DNA of 64,000 nucleotides from Gnetum montanum. Its lineage: Eukaryota; Streptophyta; Gnetopsida; Gnetales; Gnetaceae. This document shows, piece after piece, positions 59,401 through 64,000 of the stretch. The stretch spans positions 16,511-80,510 of the forward strand of contig MNCI01029388.1 in the NCBI GenBank assembly GCA_015680685.1, written 5' to 3'. Numbering within the stretch: the stretch's first letter is position 1; the number at the start of each line of letters is the position of its first letter. The notes under the pieces were generated by a model. That model was not told the DNA's origin. It did no database searches and saw only the letters and a program-made list of their open reading frames with translations. The translations under genes were made by a program, and so were the position numbers.

Positions 59401-60350
59401 ATCATCCTAGTAGAAGTCCATCACATGAGCCATTTCAGAGGAGGTGGCCTTGAGCCGCTTGAATGCCTAATCCAAGCTCAGGGATGTTATGGCAGGCTAC
59501 GTCAGTTGTGCTACCCATTGTTCCAGTTATACATCCCACAACTTAGCTACAGGTTGTGGGACCACTTGGGATCTTTGCTGCATATGTTGTGCCATGGGCA
59601 TAGTGGTTGGGGCCCACCACACATTTGTCATTTAGTCCACTGCAGAGGGTGCCAAGAAAGCAAGCATTATGTGTGATGTCTGAGTTGTTTGTAGCAAAGG
59701 GATGTGCATAGTGTCCATGTAGGGCTATGCAGACATAATAGTTACTGACATAGTAGATTGAATAGGGTGTAGCTATGCCACATCTTGGTGCATGTGCTAG
59801 GTTTGGTGGATCACCACCACAGGCATTGACCTAGTAGGTATCACTATCTCCAAGAAGATAGATGGATAGGACTGTGAAGGAATGAAAGTAGAGGTTGTCC
59901 ATTGGAAAGAAGCATGGAATGAGTCCTTGTGATTTGAACGAGCCTCAAACTCATCATGCTCTTCTTTTAGGGGCTCCTCATAGTCCATTCCTACCTCATG
60001 CTCATTCATTTTGATGAATTGGATGAGCATCCATCGATAGGGCTCGATGAGTGAAATGAAGTCAACCATGGTGGGGAAGTACTCTCATTTGTTTCAACGT
60101 ATGAGCTTGTAACTTTGTTTGGCCTCCATGTCTTGGTGGTCTACAAATAAACCTACCTAGAACTTCATGTAAATGAAGTTATACTGCTCATTATTTAGCA
60201 TTGTGTACTCAGGAGGTAAGCTACGTAACCTGAGGGATTGTCTTTTCTTTGCCATGGTAGGATTGGTGGTGTGATCAACCTTGTTTTCCTATTGGATGGG
60301 TATGACCATGTGTGTGCTTAGAATGGAGGTTGAAGGCTACTCAAGGTTCA
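56500..60350 (-). pseudogene. Gag-protease of element A
   Basis: Minus strand with stops. Start near 60350 (MNLE), then QSLRLRSLPPEY and EQYNFIYMKF, which match B. MVDFISLIEPYRWMLIQF at 60069. After a variable linker: DDPINPSVPPLTL (about 59430), MSLTSKALDLYHALPKAS and FVTCFKYNLKLETTLGQL (59285-59073), a Lys-rich linker (58808-58560), and a zinc knuckle at 58436-58395 read CHYH-x-LPSHDTNFC. Protease: VHVDDGVETNVIP (about 57100) and FNLILGRPWLAQL (about 56880-56840). A 251-bp tandem duplication (57604-58105) breaks the frame between knuckle and protease. The plus-strand frame at 59065-59676 is a shadow. Confidence 0.83.
57604..58105. repeat. 251-bp tandem duplication inside the gag-protease of element A
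   Basis: Units 57604-57854 and 57855-58105, similar along their length but diverged. 251 is not a multiple of three, so the second unit is out of frame. Element B has a single copy of the corresponding region near 50290-50510. Confidence 0.85.
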
Positions 60351-60861
60351 TGATGTGAAGGGTGAAATGCAAAAGGCTGGTAGTTCAGAAAGATAGGAAA
60401 ACAATCAACTTTGCTAATTGGAAAAAATAGCTAAGTATGAAAATAGTAGAAAAGAAACTAAGTGTGAAAAGTGTAGAAAAATGGCTAAGTGTAAAAACTA
60501 TGAAAAGTGGATAATTTTAGAAGCTACTAAAAATGGCTAACTCTATGGACTATGCTTACTACACTAAGAGCCAGCTATGCTCTCTATGTTGATAGCCAAG
60601 TATGCTCTCTTGAGCACCCAGAATTTAGCTACGTGTTGGAGGTACACCCTGGGGTTGCTATGTAATGTTCTAGGGGAACTAACAATAAGGTCTAGTCTAC
60701 ACAAACCAATTTGTAGCCAACTCCTACACTAGCCTTAGATCCAGCTACTGTCATGGTAGGTCCACAAGGGTGTCGAGTCTACACTAGCTTAGAGCTAGCA
60801 ATAGTGGTAGAGAGAGCACGAGAGGTAACAACCAATGAAGACTATAGAAAGAAATGGCATT
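60351..60861 (-). other. Leader of element A between primer site and gag
   Basis: No gene. At 60540-60610 it repeats the CTATGCT/CTACACT vocabulary of the A LTR palindromes. Tandem phrases GGCTAAGTGT-AAAA-TGTAGAAAA occur at 60420-60520. Confidence 0.55.
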
Positions 60862-60880
60862 GGCCTTGCTTCTACTGCCA
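60862..60880 (-). other. Primer-binding site of element A
   Basis: TGGCAGTAGAAGCAAGGCC on the minus strand, a few T after the 5' LTR end. Homologous to the B and D sites. Confidence 0.68.
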
Positions 60881-60886
60881 AAAAAC

Positions 60887-62591
60887 TATAGTGATCAAAA
60901 ATGTCAGTGGCTAGAATGGGAGCACCAAGAGGTTCATGGACACATAGCTTTGACCCCACATACATGTGAGGGCTTGATGGAGGTAGAGATGGGATGCTCA
61001 TAATGATCTTGTTGATTGAATGGGAACTTATAGAATGTAATGCTGTAACATTGTTAAGTGCTTGCATGATGTTTGCAGCATCAATGATGTCAATGGGGGT
61101 GAGCATAGTCAAGGGTTTTCCTTGAAAACAAAGATATCAATGCACAAATACATGCAAAAATAATGAAAAAATGCAAGTAAACGCAAAAATGAGAATAAAA
61201 TGCTAAAAATGCAAGGGAAGAGAGCAAGAAAGAGAGTGGCACCACCCCAAATGGGAAGAGCATAGTTAACTACAAGAATGGTGAGGAGGTACATGTTGTA
61301 CAAATAAGAGTAGTAGGTAGTGTAGTCACAGTCTCAGGGTGTCCGGGCTACAAAAATTAATGTCTATCATGAAGTTTGTGCCTACTAGGTTGGCCACTAT
61401 GGTGTTTCGTGGGTTGTAGTGGTCTATAGTGGAATGCAAAGGTGCCCACCAATGTACTGGTTCTCACTTTAAACTACTCTTACCAAGAAATGCCAAAGGT
61501 GCGAACTAGAAATGACAAGTGCATTTGAGTTTTGCTAGTTGAATGCAAATTTTTCCAACCAAAACGCCCAAAATGCTTAGATGCCAATACCTAAAACATA
61601 GAATGTTGGGGTATTTATAGGGTTAGGGTTGCTATGAATTGTTGATCAAGTATCATGTGGCAGTGGGGTAGTTGGGACCATGCTAAACCAAACTATGCTC
61701 TCCACTAAACCAAATGGTGTTCTACTTGTGTGCTCCAATGGACCCTACAAGACTACCAAACTGTGACTATGCTACCAAACTACATGTGCAAGTGTTGAGA
61801 AGATTACAATGTACCCTAAAAATGAAAAATAATGCATGTTTGAAGACTATGCTTCAGGACTACGTTGTCCACTTTCTCAAGTGATGTCAAGCATAGGTAC
61901 AATTTTAGGATAAATGGGGGATGCAAAAAGTGATAAAACTTGCTCATCCTGCTTGCTAAAGGTGCATCAAAAATTACATGGATGTCGGTGTTGCATTTTG
62001 AAGGCCTCTAGAGGTTGTTTTGCATGACTACGCTCTAGGGCATAGTCTCAATAGTTAGACAAATTTGTCAACATCAAGTTTCTAGTTGACTACGCTTGAC
62101 TATGCTCTTGAGTGTAGTCTCAACAAATAGAAGAAATTTATAAAAAATTGGGCCTTGATGCTATCTATAGTTGACTATGCTACTAAGTGTAGCCTCAACA
62201 ATTAGAAAATTTTGCAAAAATGTGTTTCCATGTTGACTACACTGAGTACACTCTAAAGCATAATCCTAGAAGTGGAGAGCATAGTCTCAATAGTTAGAAA
62301 TTTTTTGCAAAACTAGTGTCTTCATGCAAACTACACTGACTACACTCTAGAATGTAGCAGGGAGTGTAGTCCCAACACTTAGAAAATTTGATAAACTGTT
62401 TCTTCCATCCCAAGCAAGCTTGATAGCTACTAGCTTGACACTTAAGAAAATTTGCAAATTTGGACTTTTATGTTGAGCGTATTTCCAGTAGTGGAGAGTG
62501 TAGTCTCAACACTTAGAAAAAATTTTCCTTCTATTGAAACTTAGACAAATTTGTAGTCGAGATGTGGTAGCCCAAATTTGGTGGTGTTTAA
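60887..62591 (-). repeat. 5' LTR of element A
   Basis: Partner of 16448-18186. Inner end reads CACTATA where the 3' LTR keeps TGCTACA. TATA box at 61612-61619 on the minus strand. Palindrome cassettes at about 62028-62525 mirror those of the other LTR. The outer end (GTGTTTAA) is slightly decayed from GTGTTTCA. Confidence 0.88.
61612..61619 (-). promoter_or_regulatory. TATA box in the 5' LTR of element A
   Basis: TATAAATA on the minus strand within CCCTATAAATACCCC; likely core promoter for the A gag-pol transcript. Confidence 0.65.
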
Positions 62592-62596
62592 AGTCC
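62592..62596. repeat. Right target-site duplication of element A (AGTCC)
   Basis: Pairs with GGTCT at 16443-16447; two transitions. Confidence 0.6.
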
Positions 62597-64000
62597 ACAT
62601 CCTCTTTAGAGTACTTAGTAGCCCAATTTTTCAGTTGCTTCAAGTATAACTTGAAGCTTGACATAATGCTTGACCAACTCATGAAGGTCAAGTAGGGGTC
62701 CTTAAAACCTATACAGAAATTCATTCAGCAACATAATGGACTGCTAAATGAAATACTATAGTCCATAGCTAAAGCCCACTTGTTATCCATTTTCAAGAAA
62801 GTAGTTAATAACTTTATCAAGTGCAAACTATACTACCTTGATCCAGTGTCTCTTTTCCAAGTGTTCTCACAAACTAAAAAAATAGAGGATGCCATGGAGG
62901 CTAGTCATGATTTGGCCTATATGGCATATAAATACTAACATACATGAAGAGACAAAGAAAAGAGCAAACAAAAAAACAGTACTATAGCAACTATAACCAA
63001 GAAAACAAAGATCATGAACCAAGGGTCAAAGGTAAATCTACCTAAGGTCCCCACCAATAACTGAAATAACTAGGACCATTGCATTGACAAAAAATAAACA
63101 TAACTTTGAAAGGTAGGACAAGTCTAAATACACTATGTTTCCATTAAAACCATTCAAGTTGCTAGACCAAATATTAAGAAGTGAGCGCATGCAACACAAA
63201 CAAATGAGAAAAGTTGCCCAAAAGAAACACAAGCAACTATGAAAAATAACCAAAGATTCCATTTGGGCAACGAATGATGATCCCTAGTTGCCTAGGTACT
63301 TCAAGCTAGACTACTTCTGTCATTATCATCAACTACTTGGTCATGACATAGACTTCTACCTTGCGTTGAAGGATGACATAAAAAGAATGATAGATAAGGG
63401 GGAACTGGTCTTAAATGCTTCTAATCCAATTTGGCTACAAAACTAGTTGATGCACATCTACAAAGATCCATTGAACGATAATGTTATTTTAGCATTCAAT
63501 ATTAATTACAATCAAAGACTTGCAAGAGAAGCATTTGTGATCCAAGTATCCCTCTATAATGAAAAGACTTCTTTAGCTTCCCATAGCTCAAGATCCCCCT
63601 TCATTATGAGAGTACCATAATGAATGCCTCTGAGGAAACCTTTTGTCATCAAGTTCTCCCAACCCAAATAGCTATAGCCAAAACAACTACACAATGAAAC
63701 CCTATGGTGGCCAATTCTACTGCTTCTTCCTTATAGCCAATAGCTGACAACCAAAAAACTATAGCCAAATAAGGGAAGTTGTATAAGCAAAAACATTATA
63801 ACAAGGGAGACAAGCATACAAAGGCATGAAAGAAAGTGGATCCACTAAAGCACACTCCCATATTATTTGTACCCATGACCTCCTCTACCCCAACCTCTTC
63901 AACTAACAAGCCACAGGAGGATACCAAACCTCACAACCAAAACAACAAGGAAGAGCTAAAATATCCAAAGCCTAAAGAAAAAGTTTACATTTTGGTATGC
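62597..64000 (+). pseudogene. Gag of element D, continued after the element A insertion (partial)
   Basis: The plus strand resumes with STSSLEYLVAQFFSCFKYNLKLD, the continuation of the gag cut at 16447 (A has SISSLEDLLNQFVTCFKYNLKLE). Further on, CHYHQLLGHDIDFYLALKDD (63318-63377) is a zinc knuckle whose last Cys reads Tyr, followed by IDKGELVLNASNP and IYKDPLNDN, matching B. A Lys/Asn/Gln-rich stretch runs to the window end, so protease and pol of D lie outside. The reading order with 15205-16447 is direct proof of the nesting. Confidence 0.8.

Larger units (their letters stand above)
16448..62591 (-). mobile_element. Element A: giant Tat/Ogre-like Ty3/gypsy retrotransposon, carrying B and C
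   Basis: LTRs at 16448-18186 and 60887-62591 bound it. In its reading direction (leftward) it has: 5' LTR, primer site, leader, gag-protease (60350-56500), hairpin array III, antisense accessory gene, hairpin array II, pol (23706-20260), hairpin array I, a spacer with a 72-bp tandem repeat, polypurine tract and 3' LTR. Element B (28765-55450) is inserted in the antisense gene; without B, A is about 19.5 kb. A is inserted in the D gag with near-matching target duplications. By eye its LTRs differ more from each other than the B LTRs do, as the nesting order predicts. Catalytic residues are lost and it is inactive. Confidence 0.88.

Noticed and set aside
59065-59676. 203-codon open frame on the plus strand
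   Set aside because: It lies exactly antisense to the A gag capsid region, whose minus-strand translation matches B and D. Shadow frame.
1-64000. tRNA, rRNA or host protein-coding genes
   Set aside because: No cloverleaf-like sequence, rRNA core or intact non-repeat gene was noticed on either strand; a tRNAscan and BLASTx run would be the decisive check.

Overview
The window looks like intergenic, repeat-dominated nuclear DNA of a large-genome seed plant; a gymnosperm such as a conifer is my guess, not something the sequence proves. I find no host protein-coding gene and no tRNA, rRNA or CRISPR array. Nearly every recognisable protein is a decayed LTR-retrotransposon protein whose stops and substitutions are mostly C-to-T or G-to-A transitions.

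Left part (1-13.1 kb). A Ty1/copia-type element on the minus strand (421-6735) has 1.1 kb LTRs, a tRNA-Met-like primer site, a polypurine tract, a gag remnant and an accessory ORF resembling the 'putative plant transposon protein' family. I see no pol, so it was probably non-autonomous. After it come an unrecognised decayed coding stretch (8566-10288), the 5' end of another LTR element (LTR about 10521-10994 plus primer site), microsatellites and a minisatellite.

Right part (13.1-64 kb). This is a four-level nest of Ty3/gypsy elements. Element D (plus strand, Tat/Ogre-like gag) is cut inside gag by element A (16448-62591, minus). A is cut by element B (28765-55450, minus). B contains an Athila-like element C (41637-48607). 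Removing A rejoins the D gag reading frame. Removing B rejoins an A reading frame, and near-matching 5-bp target duplications flank both elements. Without their inserts A and B are each about 19.5 kb, so they are giant elements.

A and B share an unusual layout. In the sense (minus) direction it reads: 5' LTR, gag-protease, hairpin array III, a long spliced accessory gene on the OPPOSITE strand, hairpin array II, a separate pol ORF (RT, RNase H, integrase) opening with the same M-A-M-H start in both, hairpin array I, 3' LTR. The antisense gene lies between protease and reverse transcriptase, has GT-AG introns at matching places, and in B has its own TATA box and first exon. Arrays of roughly 30-bp units, many able to fold into a short hairpin, sit at the same three module boundaries in both elements, and stem base pairs covary between units. 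The LTRs carry further palindrome cassettes whose sequence is private to each element (TAGCGTAGC-type in B, CTACACTC-type in A). These shared features are the best candidates here for something undescribed.

Four single N bases, each flanked by an exact 41-47 bp direct duplication, look like contig-joining scars. Three of them lie in element C, whose right side also has a chimeric junction, so the structure of C should be treated with caution.
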